A stretch of DNA of 64,000 bases from Erysipelothrix sp. HDW6A (GTDB taxonomy: Bacteria; Bacillota_I; Bacilli_A; Erysipelotrichales; Erysipelotrichaceae), in the NCBI RefSeq assembly GCF_011400295.1, contig NZ_CP049859.1, forward strand, positions 744,001 to 808,000, given 5' to 3'. The notes beneath the pieces are model-generated. The model searched no databases, was not told where the DNA came from, and saw only the letters and a list, made by a program, of their open reading frames with translations. The stretch's first letter is position 1. Every line of letters begins with the position of its first letter. Positions 45,401 to 55,698 of this stretch are shown here, piece by piece. Made by a program: the position numbers and the translations under genes.

Positions 45401-48224
45401 AAATAAACCTGTCACAAATGGCACAGTATCTTCAATGCCTGATCCAGATGTACAGTCAGTTGTACTTGACGATGATAAAAAGGGAAGCATCACTGTATCG
45501 AATACAATTCCTCTATTAGAAGGGTATACATTCCAATCATGGCTTGATGCGAAAACAGGTACAAATTATACAGGAGATCAAGTAATTGATTTCGATAAGA
45601 ATGTTTCGGATTATACTTTATTTGTATTTGATGCAATCTGGAAAGCTAATGAGTATAGTGTTGTTTACAATTCAAATGGTGGTACAGGTACAATGTCAAA
45701 CCAAGCATTTACCTATGACATTGAACAAAACTTAAATGAGAATACATTAACACGTAAGGGATATACATTCTTAGGTTGGTCAACAAGTCCAACTGGAGAA
45801 GTTATCTATAACGATAAGGATGCAGTTATTAATCTTGCATCAAGCAATGCTGCAGAAGTAACAATGTATGCAGTATGGGAAGCAAACACATACGAGGTTA
45901 TCTTTGATGCTAATGGTGGTAGTGGTGTGATTGATGATGTAACCTACACTTATGATAAGTATGGGACATTACCAAAAAACAACTTCTATAGAGATGGCTA
46001 CACCTTTAAAGGGTGGTCATTATCCGCTAATGGATCAGTAGATTACTTCCAAGATAAGCCTATCTTAAACCTCATTGATCAAGGGAATATTACACTCTAT
46101 GCTGTATGGGAAGCAAAAGATTATACAGTAACTTTCCATGCAAATAATGGAACTGAAGATGTAACAACACAAGGATTTGTCTTTGATACTACTTCAAAAC
46201 TAAATCTTAATTCATTTAAGTATGATGGATATAGTTTCAAAGGCTGGTCTACAACTGCAGACGGAGTGGTAGAATTTGCGGATGAAGCTGATTTTAGTCA
46301 AAATCCATTTGCTTCATCAGTACATTTATACGCAGTGTGGGAGGCTAAAGAATACAAAGTAGTGTTCCATGCCAATAATGAAACAACAGATACACTATCA
46401 CAAACATTTGTATTTGATACAGCAGAAAAGTTAGATATTAATACATTCACTTATGATGGCTATACCTTTAAGGGATGGGCTACTTCAGTTGACAGTGATA
46501 TCGTTTATCAAGATGAAAACAGCTTCAATCATAAACCATATTCAGCTACAATTAACCTGTATGCAGTATGGGAAGCAAAAGAGTATGCAGTAGTATTCCA
46601 TGCAAATAATGGATCAACAGATGCACTATCACAAACATTTGTCTTTGATACAGCAGAAAACTTAGATTCTAATACATTTGCATATGATGGCTATACTTTC
46701 ATGGGTTGGTCTACAACTGCAGATGGAACGGTAGAGTATTCAGACATAGCGTCATTTAACCACAAACCATATACTGAAACAATCGATCTATATGCAGTAT
46801 GGGAAGCAAAAGAATATGAAGTAGAATTCAATGCGAATGATGGCTCTTCAGTAAGTGTAAAACAACAATTTGTCTTTGATAATCCTCAAGAATTGAGTGG
46901 TAATACATTTGTAAGAGAAGGCTATCAATTCCTAGGATGGTCAACTACATCAACAGGATCTGTTGAGTTTGAAGATAAAGCGATGTTTGATAATAAACCA
47001 TATGCTGAATTAGTAAGTCTGTATGCTGTCTGGGAAATGAATGTTACATTTGAAATTGAAAACACTCATATTACTAGCAAAGAAGGAATTACATTAACAA
47101 ATGATTGGTTAATAGAGAATGTTGTTCCAAGTACGAATCTATCCAAAGTAGATTATATTATTACAGGAGATATATCAACCGATACTCTTGGTGAAAGAGT
47201 TGTAACAATTAGCTTTGTCTTTGATGAAGTTGAGTTCATTCAAGAATTCACACTTGAAGTAAAACCAAAGATTTCAGTTGAAAACTCTGAGTTCACAATC
47301 AAACTAAGTGAGTTAACGAAAGAGAAAATATTAGAGTTAGCTAAACCAAATTCATGGAATGTGGAAGATCCACTTAATCCTACTGAAGATTTAGAGTTTG
47401 AAGTGTTAAATATGCCTGATAAGGATTCGGGTGTTCATGAGATTCAAATTAAATCAGCATCTGGAGAAATAATAACTGTTGCTGTAACAGTGGATAATGA
47501 TGTTGTCGTAGAAACTATTTTCTTCATTGAAGCTGAAGATATCTATATTAGTATTCATGATTTACTTGATGCCGATATCCTTAAACTTTCAAATGCAATA
47601 GGACTTGAACAAGACTTAAACTCTGATGGTGATGTTCTTAATGAAATTACTCATGAAGTAACACTTATTGGAGATATGCCAATTACAATTGGTACTTACA
47701 AATTCAAATTAGAATCATTGAACTCATCAAAAGAAATTACTGTAATTGTATATGATGAAGGTGATTTAATTATTGAAGCAGATGATGTTACTGTAAATTG
47801 GTCAGAAATTAAGGATCTAACAGAAGAAGAACTGATTGAGTTCTTATTACAAGCATCAAATCCAAAGGTTATTAATCCTGTAAGTGGTGTTGAGTACGAT
47901 AGTAAAGGGATAGTTATTAATGTTCTAGACTTAGTTGGGATAAAGGGTGAGGGAATCTACCCAATTAATTTAGAGTTTGAGTTAAGTGTTAATACCTTAG
48001 CACATAATGATGCGCTACGCATACGTCAAGTTGGCGGAATGAATACAACACAAACAATTTTCGGAAAAGAGATTGTATTAACTGTAATAGATGATACAGT
48101 AGTATTGAATGAACCAAAATTACCAGCAACTGGAATGAATAGCAATCAAACATACTTTGCTTGGGCGTTCTTAGTTCTTGGTCTTCTAATCGTTTCAATA
48201 AACGAAAGAAGACAGAAAAAATAA
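42478..48224 (+). pseudogene. Giant LPXTG protein interrupted by a single frameshift
   Basis: The start is the ATG at 42478 (MKKIREKIAMLFLALLLIIS), which has GAGGAGG just ahead. The first frame ends at 43410 (TAA), yet the +1 frame is open from 43401 all the way to 48224. One extra G in the GGGG tract at 43401-43404 would restore one ~1915-residue protein. Layout: signal peptide; large N-terminal region with DUF11-like beta domains (for example VSGDSKDTKPGDVVNYEIQG); six InlB B-repeats (VVYNSNGG, VIFDANGG, VTFHANNG, VVFHANNE, VVFHANNG, VEFNANDG); two or three repeats of a SELTKEKILELAKPNSW type; LPATG, membrane segment, basic tail. Neighbours are a two-component system and a protein sharing the SELTKEK-type domain. 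Either a true mutation or an assembly error. Confidence 0.85.
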
Positions 48225-48235
48225 TGGATAGGATG

Positions 48236-48262
48236 CCTTGAAGCGTATGCTTCAAGGTGTCT
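48236..48262 (+). terminator. Hairpin between giant surface gene and response regulator
   Basis: Perfect stem CCTTGAAGC-GTAT-GCTTCAAGG (48236-48257) with only a weak T run after it, so it may be a partial terminator allowing readthrough into the regulator genes. Confidence 0.65.
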
Positions 48263-48293
48263 TTCACTATTAAATATAATGAAGGAGAAAAGG

Positions 48294-48977
48294 ATGAAAG
48301 TAACTGATAAAAAGCAGATTTTAGTTGTCGAAGATAATGATGATTATAGAGAATTAATGACAAAAATACTCGCAAAAGAAGGCTATGAAGCTGACCTTGT
48401 TGCTACAAGTCTAAAGGGTTTAGAACTTCTTGCACAAAAAAAGTATCACTTACTGATTTCTGATTTGTATTTGGATTCAATTGATGGCATTAAATTAGCG
48501 ACAACAGCTAAGAATATTAATCCGGGTATGAAAACTTTAATTTTGACTGGTAATCCTCAAGAAGCTACAGAAATGAGAGCAGTCGAAAACGAAATCGATT
48601 TGTATTTATCAAAAGAAAAGAATTTGCCGTTAATATTGAAGTATATTGAGAACTTGTTATCTACTGCATCATTGGATGACAGGCAAGTATTACTTGAGTC
48701 TCACTCAGAAAATATAGTTATGAATATCAAGACTCACGAAGTTTTCAAGGATAATAAGGAAATAGACTTAACTCCTAAAGAATTTGAGTTGCTGCAATTG
48801 TTTCTAGAAAATAAAAATGTAAGGCTAGATAGAAGTTATATCGTTGATCAAATTTGGGGTGGCGATAATATTGTCTCTAGAGTTATTGATGTTCATGTCA
48901 AGAATTTAAGAGATAAACTACAAGTATACTCAATTGCATCAATACGTGGATTTGGTTATAAGTGGAATGAACGTTAA
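48294..48977 (+). CDS. OmpR-family response regulator
   Basis: Start at ATG 48294, because AAGGAGAAAAGG immediately precedes it; an earlier ATG at 48279 overlaps that site. 227 residues. Receiver domain: acidic pocket VVEDNDDY near the N-terminus, phospho-acceptor Asp57 in LLISDLYLDSIDG, Thr/Ser in LILTGN and Lys in DLYLSKEKN. C-terminal winged-helix Trans_reg_C domain (DLTPKEFELLQLFLENK; SRVIDVHVKNLRDKL; IASIRGFGYKW). It overlaps the kinase gene by 11 bases. Likely targets are the adjacent surface-protein genes; this is inferred from position only. Confidence 0.93.
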   Translation: MKVTDKKQILVVEDNDDYRELMTKILAKEGYEADLVATSLKGLELLAQKKYHLLISDLYLDSIDGIKLATTAKNINPGMKTLILTGNPQEATEMRAVENEIDLYLSKEKNLPLILKYIENLLSTASLDDRQVLLESHSENIVMNIKTHEVFKDNKEIDLTPKEFELLQLFLENKNVRLDRSYIVDQIWGGDNIVSRVIDVHVKNLRDKLQVYSIASIRGFGYKWNER

Positions 48978-50331
48978 AACAAAATTAAAAACACTAAGTA
49001 TAATTACAGCTACAGTTTATTTATTAATAATTGTAGTTTTTGTTGTAAATATGCTTCGGTTCGATGATAAGCAAATAACTGCAGAATATAACTTTGTCTA
49101 TAAAATGGAATCTTCAATAAAAGAGGCTTTAATTCAAGATAATTATGATGATATTAAATCTCAACTAAGTAAGCTTACAGATGAACACTCTCTGGAAATC
49201 GCAGTAGATGATGGAGAAAAAGTCATCTATAGCACAGTGCCTCATAAAGTTGGGATGAATCATTTTGACACTGTTAATAAAAATGCAGTCCTGGCGGAGT
49301 CCCAGACATCTTTAGAAACTCCTTATGGAGTAAGAAATGTATGGTATCTAATGTACACACTGTCGGATACTGAGGTTTTCGGTAGTTACTTTGCAAACCA
49401 AGCAATATTAATGGTTATAGCATTTGTCGTACTTTCTGGTGCAATTGCATATTTAGGTTTTTATGTAATCAAACCAATGATTAAAATTAGAGAGTCGATA
49501 GAACAAGCCTCGAATTTTAATTTTGAAACAATAACGCCAGATACAGATGCTGTGAATACGGAATTCTATCAATTTACTGGAAAGTTAGAAAATAAATTAG
49601 GACTTGTAAGCCGTCAGTACACGGAACTAGAAAAACAGTTGCAAATCAATAAAGAGCATTTAAAGAATACTCTTGTTGTCTCAAGGTCTTTTATTCATGA
49701 TTTAAAAACACCTTTACATCAAGTTATTTTAGAAAATGATTTTTATCTCGCGAACTTGCCTTACCAGAGTGAAGAGTTGATAGAGTTGACAGCTATCAAT
49801 AACTCAGTCATCGAAAAACTGATAAAAAATATAAACGAAGTATTACTAATAATGAAAAACGATGTATATCAAGAGTTGAAGGACAAAGAAACTATTGATT
49901 TAGAAGTATTGATGTATGAAGTCATTAAAATGTTTAATACACATATTAAGAACAAGAAATTATCTATTAATTTAGAGTTTGATAATGATGTCCATGTCTA
50001 TTCTAATAAGACCACAATCCGTTTGCTTCTACATAATTTGATTTCAAATATGATCCAATATTCTAAGGAAAATAGTGAAGCATCGATAACTGTATTCGAG
50101 ACGAGTGAGTCAATAGAAATATCATTTAAAAATGATAGCAGTGAAGAAAACATTAAAAGAATGAAAATGAGTGAGAGTATATTCAATTCGATACCATCAA
50201 ATGATAACCAATTTAGTGGAGGAAATGGACTTTTCTTAATTAAAGATCTTACACATATCCTTGGTGGAGAGTATAGTCTTATCCAATCAGATTCTATAGT
50301 AAAGGTAATCATTTCAATTCCTAAGGAGTAA
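48967..50331 (+). CDS. Sensor histidine kinase
   Basis: The start chosen is the ATG at 48967, inside the end of the regulator gene. 454 residues: a first membrane segment at about 10-30 (LSIITATVYLLIIVVFVV), a ~110-residue outer loop, a second segment (AILMVIAFVVLSGAIAYLGFYVI), a HAMP-like linker (KPMIKIRESIEQASNF), and the H-box VSRSFIHDLKTPLHQV with His at about 244. The ATPase domain has N-box LLHNLISNMIQYSKENS and G-box GGNGLFLIKDLTHILGGEYSL. It should phosphorylate the regulator at 48294. The extracellular loop could sense a cell-envelope signal. Confidence 0.92.
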   Translation: MNVKTKLKTLSIITATVYLLIIVVFVVNMLRFDDKQITAEYNFVYKMESSIKEALIQDNYDDIKSQLSKLTDEHSLEIAVDDGEKVIYSTVPHKVGMNHFDTVNKNAVLAESQTSLETPYGVRNVWYLMYTLSDTEVFGSYFANQAILMVIAFVVLSGAIAYLGFYVIKPMIKIRESIEQASNFNFETITPDTDAVNTEFYQFTGKLENKLGLVSRQYTELEKQLQINKEHLKNTLVVSRSFIHDLKTPLHQVILENDFYLANLPYQSEELIELTAINNSVIEKLIKNINEVLLIMKNDVYQELKDKETIDLEVLMYEVIKMFNTHIKNKKLSINLEFDNDVHVYSNKTTIRLLLHNLISNMIQYSKENSEASITVFETSESIEISFKNDSSEENIKRMKMSESIFNSIPSNDNQFSGGNGLFLIKDLTHILGGEYSLIQSDSIVKVIISIPKE

Positions 50332-50332
50332 G

Positions 50333-50998
50333 ATGATGTCAAGAACATATACTTTTGTAAGCAGAATAGTAATGTTGTGTATGTTATTAGCATATGTCTT
50401 TTTAAGTGTATCCTTTGCTGATGAAGAGATTAGATTGATAGAAGATGAATCAATGCAGGCGGGAACATATCCAGTATACTTAAGTGATGTTGACCCAAAT
50501 GGGAATGAAATAAGTAAAGTTATTAGAGTAACAGTAGTGTTTCCAAATACCGTTCAAAATCAAGAAACTAACGAAGCTATTGATGCTAGTGACTTTAAAT
50601 CAACAATTAATACAGTAGAAGCAATGCCTTTAGATGAGTTGATAAAGAAGTCCAAGGCAAAAGCATGGAATATATTAACGGGAGAAAAGGTTCCTATTAC
50701 GAATTTTGTAGTGGAAAAAAAAGAGAATCATATCTTCAAAATAACTTTTTCAACTGAAAAGGGTACCTCAACAACTGTAAATGCTATCGAGTTTCAAGAT
50801 GAATTGCTACCATATAATCGGGCTCAGTATAAAATTGAGGAACGATATGAATTAAACACTAAAGTTATTTCACTTATTATATTGGTAGCGGCACTAGCGC
50901 CAATATCCATTGGGTTCTATCTGGTTAAGCAAATCGATACGAAGATAAATGAAACGTATGAATACATCTACTATAGTTCTGATCAAGAAAATAAATGA
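50333..50998 (+). CDS. Exported membrane protein sharing a domain with the giant surface protein
   Basis: 221 residues. Signal peptide about 1-29 (RIVMLCMLLAYVFLSVSFA), an outer domain, a single membrane segment at about 178-200 (VISLIILVAALAPISIGFYLV) and a short inner tail. The part MPLDELIKKSKAKAWNILTG…FKITFSTEKGTSTTVN parallels KLSELTKEKILELAKPNSWN…HEIQIKSASGEIITVAVTV in the giant protein at 42478. It starts 2 bases after the kinase stop, so it is in the same operon. It may be an accessory protein for the kinase or a partner of the surface protein; function unknown. Confidence 0.75.
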   Translation: MMSRTYTFVSRIVMLCMLLAYVFLSVSFADEEIRLIEDESMQAGTYPVYLSDVDPNGNEISKVIRVTVVFPNTVQNQETNEAIDASDFKSTINTVEAMPLDELIKKSKAKAWNILTGEKVPITNFVVEKKENHIFKITFSTEKGTSTTVNAIEFQDELLPYNRAQYKIEERYELNTKVISLIILVAALAPISIGFYLVKQIDTKINETYEYIYYSSDQENK

Positions 50999-51809
50999 AT
51001 ACAATGATTGCTTTAGCGGATAGTGCTGGAGAGCAAAAACATAGAATCTAATTTAGATATTATCCAAAACTATGAGAAATAGTTTAAGTGTTAATTTAAC
51101 TACGCCACAGTGTTAATTAATAGAAAAAAGTTGGGATTCATGTCTCTCGTAATTGTACAGGAGCATTAATTCCATTTTTTGTATTCGTATACTTTTGTAA
51201 TTTTGATAATTCAAGATGTTTACACTAAGTTTAGTTGTGCGAGTGCGAATAAAAATAGAGAGTGATTAGCTAAATATAGAGAAAAGAAATATCTATATTT
51301 TTCTAGAAATTTATATCGGTAGGACACTAGACTCATAGTGGTAATATAGAGCTTTGATAGTTATTAAGAATAGTCGGCTAAACTTCGGTTCGTCCTCTAA
51401 ATAATAATGAAGGTTGAGAGGTAAATGAGTAGGAGTAAAGCCACAGAGGATCTATATGAATCTATCAACATTAAGGTTTTGAACTAATATTTGACAATGT
51501 AAGAGATATTGAGGTGAATAGTTCGAAGATTATTCTACTGAATCAATCTTCAGTTTTCTTTCAAGTACACTGTTTGAACAAAATGAAACAAGGACAAATA
51601 ATATGCAAATAAAAATATACTGATAATCTAAGTACTCCTCAAAGCCAACTGTAGCTTGTTACAACTTGCCGTTAAAACAATAATTCAATTAAAATAACAA
51701 ACGTTGGTAACAAAAAATTAACATTTGGTTACATTTTACTTTATTTACACAAATAACAATATAATGTAAAGGGACATAGAAAGTAAGGATTTACTGAGGG
51801 GGTATATAA
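50999..51809 (+). other. Gene-free region before surface protein gene 51810
   Basis: About 810 bases with no credible reading frame. A possible promoter for gene 51810 is TATAAT at 51760-51765. TGGTAAC (51703-51709) and TGGTTAC (51726-51732) are imperfect direct repeats just upstream of it. GAGGGGG at about 51796 is the ribosome site. I recognise no RNA or IS in the rest. Confidence 0.5.
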
Positions 51810-54731
51810 TTGAAAAAGTTTTATCGTTTATTATCTGCGATATTTCTGATTGCTGTTCTAGCAACAAGCATCCTTCCTAATGCAAATGTGTTTGGATTAG
51901 AAGAGTCAGATCAGGAAGAAACGGTCGTAGAGACTACAAATACTATTGGGACTGTACCAGTTGGTACTAGAAGTGCTATCTTGAATGGCAATCAGCTTAA
52001 GGCTGCAATTGAAAATGCAACTGAAGATACAACAATCATTTTGGATGATTTGTTTGATGTGACGAGTCTTGGAGGAATCGACATTAATAAAACAAATACA
52101 TTCAATGTTACAGTTGACGGGAATAATAAAGTGTACACTAGTGTAAAAGATAGTGTTATTACAATTTCTGGGAATGCAGGTGGTACACTAACATTTGAGA
52201 ATTTCATCTTGGATGGAAGCTTAAAGTCAAAAAATCTGAAGATTAGTATCAAGAATACATTTAATGATGTCGTTATTAGAAATTCCGAATTCAGGGAGTC
52301 GAAAACTACACCAATTGCTGTAAATGGAACTGGGACTCTCACTGTAGAAGAATCCTACTTCCATAATAATAACGCAAGCTTTGGTGGAGGAATTGAGATT
52401 TACGGAGCATCAAATATTATTGTGAAGAACTCGACATTTGAAAATAATGAGAATACATATGGTGGTTATGATGGAGGGGCAATTTCTTCAAAATCACATA
52501 GTGGAAAATTAGAGGTATATAACTCAAAATTTATTAATAACATCGCTACTGGAGCAGGTTCAGTTGCTGGAGGTCGTGGTGGCGCAATTGCTGCGATTTA
52601 TCCATCTGGTCATACAATAATTAAAGATTCATTTTTTTATGGCAATCAAGCAAGCACAAATATTTCGTTGCCTATATCTGATGGTGGCGCAATTGCAGTA
52701 GTTGACATGGCAATGAATGCTACATACACAATAGAAAATTCAACTTTTGAAGAGAATCAATCCGGGGATGATGGAGGAGCAATCTTATTCCAAGGTAAAG
52801 GAGCAAACGCTGTTTTTACAGTTAAAAATTCTACTTTCTTTAAAAATAGTGCTCATGGAAAAGGTAATGATGCAGGACTTAGTGGTGGTGCGATTCAATT
52901 GTATGCTAACTCAGGGATGAAGACAGTTCTAGATTCAAATACATTTGTAGAGAATACAGCATTTGCTAATACAGCCAATCAAGATCAAGTGGGTGGAGCT
53001 GTAGCTGCTAGTGGACGATTTGGTGGACGTGCTGCTGAGCTGACAAATAATCTTTTCGTAAGCAACCATGTGTTCTCAAGTCCTGGAATTGAAGATGTAA
53101 GTTCCAAAGCTAAAAACTTAAATATGGGAATTGATAAAGGTGGAAATATTGGGCTGGATAAAGGTCTAGATATTGTCTATTCATCTAATATTGATGCATT
53201 TGGTGTTAACACTCCAGTCCTTTCTCATAACGGAAGTACTGTAAAAGCAGGTAGAACTGCTGATGCTGTTGTTGTTCCAACACTTATGATTGTTCCTAAT
53301 GTTGGACAAAACGAAACTAATATTGTAAATCCAGACGGAGAAGGTTCAACTATACTTACATTAGACCAACGTGGCTTACCTCGAGGAAATGATGTAGGGG
53401 CTGTTGAAATTTCGAAAATAATATACAACGCTAATGGCGGAAGCTTTGACTTAGGTCCTTTAGGAGAATATTTAGGTTCAGAATACTATGTAGGCTCTAG
53501 TCCAACAGAATACTATCAAGTTGGATATATTGAAAAAAATGAAGCTGTTGTTAATGGAACGACTGTATTAAAAGCAACTAATCCTGGGCAAGTATTCTTA
53601 GGGTGGTCAAGTAGCTCAACAGCAACAGAACCAGATGCAGGTCTTTCTGTAGGTAGTTCAATTCAGATGAGTCAAGAGGATCAAGTTCTATATGCTGTTT
53701 GGGGAGAAGAAACTTATACAGTAAGCTTTGAAAGTAATGGAGGAAGTACTGTTCAACCAATTACAGATATAACTAAAGACAGTACCATTACAAGTCCAAC
53801 GGATCCAAGTAAAGCTGGGTATACATTCGCAGGTTGGTATACGGATGTTGCACTCACAACAGCATGGAACTTTGGTACGGACACAGTTACAAGTAATATC
53901 ACATTATATGCGAAATGGAATGAAGTACTCTATACAGTAAGCTTTGAAAGTAATGGTGGAAGTACTGTTCAACCAATTACAGATATAACTAAAGACAGTA
54001 CCATTACAAGTCCAACGGATCCAAAAAAAGCTGGGTATACATTCGCAGGCTGGTATACAGATATAGCGCTCACAACAGTATGGAACTTTGGTACGGACAC
54101 AGTTACAAGTAATATCACATTGTATGCAAAATGGAATGAAGTACTCTATACAGTAAGCTTTGAAAGTAATGGCGGAAGTACTGTTCAACCAATTACAGAT
54201 ATAACTAAAGACAGTACCATTACAAGTCCAACAAATCCAAGTAAAGTGGGATATACATTTGCAGGCTGGTATACAGATGTTGCACTCACAACAGCATGGA
54301 ACTTTGATACAGATACAGTTACAAGCAATATCACATTATATGCAAAATGGAATGAAGTAACTATTCCTGTAGAAACCTACACAGTAAGCTTTGTGAGTAA
54401 TGGAGGAACTGCTGTACTTCCAATTACAGATGTAACTAAAGGAAGTACTATCGCAAGTCCTGCAAATCCAAGTAAAGGTGGGTACACATTCGCAGGTTGG
54501 TATACAGATGCAGCATTCACAACAGCATGGAACTTTGTTACAGACACAGTTACAAGCAATATCACATTATATGCGAAATGGTCAGCTGTAGTGGAAGTGA
54601 CACCATCTCCTGGACCAACCTTACCATCAACGGGTATTAGTAATAACAACCTAATAATCGCATTATCACTAATGATGATTGGAATGACAGGTTTGGTAAT
54701 AAGAGATAGAAAAAAGAAACACACTAATTAA
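51810..54731 (+). CDS. LPXTG protein: beta-helix plus InlB B-repeats
   Basis: A 973-residue cell-wall protein beginning at TTG, supported by GAGGGGG nine bases upstream and by the signal peptide KKFYRLLSAIFLIAVLATS. About 50-440 is a parallel beta-helix (NSTFEENQSGDDGGAILFQG, SGGAIQLYANSG; end cap LTLDQRGLPRGNDVGAVE). A divergent InlB-like unit (IIYNANGGSFDLG) and four repeats of the SESNGGSTVQPITDITK type follow (about 630-915). The first three are nearly identical, each ending ITLYAKW. The sorting signal is LPSTG at 938-942, then a hydrophobic stretch and RDRKKKHTN. A strong terminator follows. It is the closest relative of gene 38831 in the helix region. Confidence 0.87.
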   Translation: MKKFYRLLSAIFLIAVLATSILPNANVFGLEESDQEETVVETTNTIGTVPVGTRSAILNGNQLKAAIENATEDTTIILDDLFDVTSLGGIDINKTNTFNVTVDGNNKVYTSVKDSVITISGNAGGTLTFENFILDGSLKSKNLKISIKNTFNDVVIRNSEFRESKTTPIAVNGTGTLTVEESYFHNNNASFGGGIEIYGASNIIVKNSTFENNENTYGGYDGGAISSKSHSGKLEVYNSKFINNIATGAGSVAGGRGGAIAAIYPSGHTIIKDSFFYGNQASTNISLPISDGGAIAVVDMAMNATYTIENSTFEENQSGDDGGAILFQGKGANAVFTVKNSTFFKNSAHGKGNDAGLSGGAIQLYANSGMKTVLDSNTFVENTAFANTANQDQVGGAVAASGRFGGRAAELTNNLFVSNHVFSSPGIEDVSSKAKNLNMGIDKGGNIGLDKGLDIVYSSNIDAFGVNTPVLSHNGSTVKAGRTADAVVVPTLMIVPNVGQNETNIVNPDGEGSTILTLDQRGLPRGNDVGAVEISKIIYNANGGSFDLGPLGEYLGSEYYVGSSPTEYYQVGYIEKNEAVVNGTTVLKATNPGQVFLGWSSSSTATEPDAGLSVGSSIQMSQEDQVLYAVWGEETYTVSFESNGGSTVQPITDITKDSTITSPTDPSKAGYTFAGWYTDVALTTAWNFGTDTVTSNITLYAKWNEVLYTVSFESNGGSTVQPITDITKDSTITSPTDPKKAGYTFAGWYTDIALTTVWNFGTDTVTSNITLYAKWNEVLYTVSFESNGGSTVQPITDITKDSTITSPTNPSKVGYTFAGWYTDVALTTAWNFDTDTVTSNITLYAKWNEVTIPVETYTVSFVSNGGTAVLPITDVTKGSTIASPANPSKGGYTFAGWYTDAAFTTAWNFVTDTVTSNITLYAKWSAVVEVTPSPGPTLPSTGISNNNLIIALSLMMIGMTGLVIRDRKKKHTN

Positions 54732-54770
54732 TAAACGAATATGTAAATAGTTCATAGTGATCGCATTAAT

Positions 54771-54806
54771 AAAGCCCTGTTACTAAATGTAACAGGGCTT
54801 TTTAGT
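54771..54806 (+). terminator. Intrinsic terminator after surface protein gene 51810
   Basis: Perfect 13-bp stem AAAGCCCTGTTAC/GTAACAGGGCTTT (54771-54783 with 54789-54801), then TT. Confidence 0.92.
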
Positions 54807-54869
54807 TATCACCTAATGGCGTATAATGAAAAAAAAGAATCTCAAATGATATTCGAGATTCTGTATAAA

Positions 54870-55499
54870 TTATTGTTTACCAACAAGGCTGATGCGTTGT
54901 TGATTGTATTTCTTGATTGATTCAAAAAGACTTACTAGGGCCACAGCATAATCTTTATAGCTAATTTGATTAGGGTTTACATCCATGAGGACTTCTCCAC
55001 CGATAAGAACTTCATTTGATGTGGGTACGTCAACATCGAAATCTATTGCTGGGCTAACATATACCCAGTTTACATTGCTTGTTTTACGTAATGCATCTAA
55101 ACCTTCTGACATTGCAGATGCCAATGGTTTAAATTCTGGTGGGAAAGATTCAGTATCTTTTAATTGCAATGAACGTGTTTCATTAATGTACATGCTTCCT
55201 GCACCACCGACTACCACTAAGTGTGTTGCTGAATTCTTAAGTACTGCTGATAAATGTTCTAAAGCTGTTTTATGATGAATTAATGTATCTGCTTGCCAGA
55301 AAGCTAATGCACTAACTACAATGTCAAATGAACTTAAATCTTCACGTGTAAGTTCAAATACATCTTTAATAAGTGTGTGTTGAGCTGGTGTTTCTTTTGA
55401 GCTTCTCATTATTGCTGTAGTGTCATATCCTTTTGCGACTGATTGTTCAACGACTAATGATCCAACTTTTCCATTTGCACCAATAATTGCTATTTTCAT
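54870..55499 (-). CDS. NAD(P)-binding Rossmann protein (NmrA/atypical SDR type)
   Basis: The start chosen is the ATG at 55499, because GGAGG precedes it; a longer frame to 55556 has no ribosome site. 209 residues. The nucleotide-binding signature is at the very N-terminus: MKIAIIGANGKVGSLVVEQ (G-x-x-G-x-x-G). FDIVVSALAFWQ and HLVVVGGAGSMYI are the next strands of the Rossmann fold, and VNWVYVSPAIDFD fits the family's C-terminal part. Such proteins are reductases, epimerases or redox sensors; the substrate cannot be told. It is monocistronic and convergent with gene 51810. Confidence 0.85.
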   Translation of the reverse strand: MKIAIIGANGKVGSLVVEQSVAKGYDTTAIMRSSKETPAQHTLIKDVFELTREDLSSFDIVVSALAFWQADTLIHHKTALEHLSAVLKNSATHLVVVGGAGSMYINETRSLQLKDTESFPPEFKPLASAMSEGLDALRKTSNVNWVYVSPAIDFDVDVPTSNEVLIGGEVLMDVNPNQISYKDYAVALVSLFESIKKYNQQRISLVGKQ

Positions 55500-55698
55500 A
55501 TATATTTCCTCCATTTCATAAAAATAATAACACAGATTATCGAGAACACTAAACAATTTGCTTAGAAACTAATTTCTTGATAAAAATAGGTTTGAATACA
55601 AATATAAGCTCAATAAAACATCTGAGTTAAATTCTTGGTATAATATACAAGACAAATACCAAATAAAAGATAATTGATTATTCACTTAAGGAGATACT

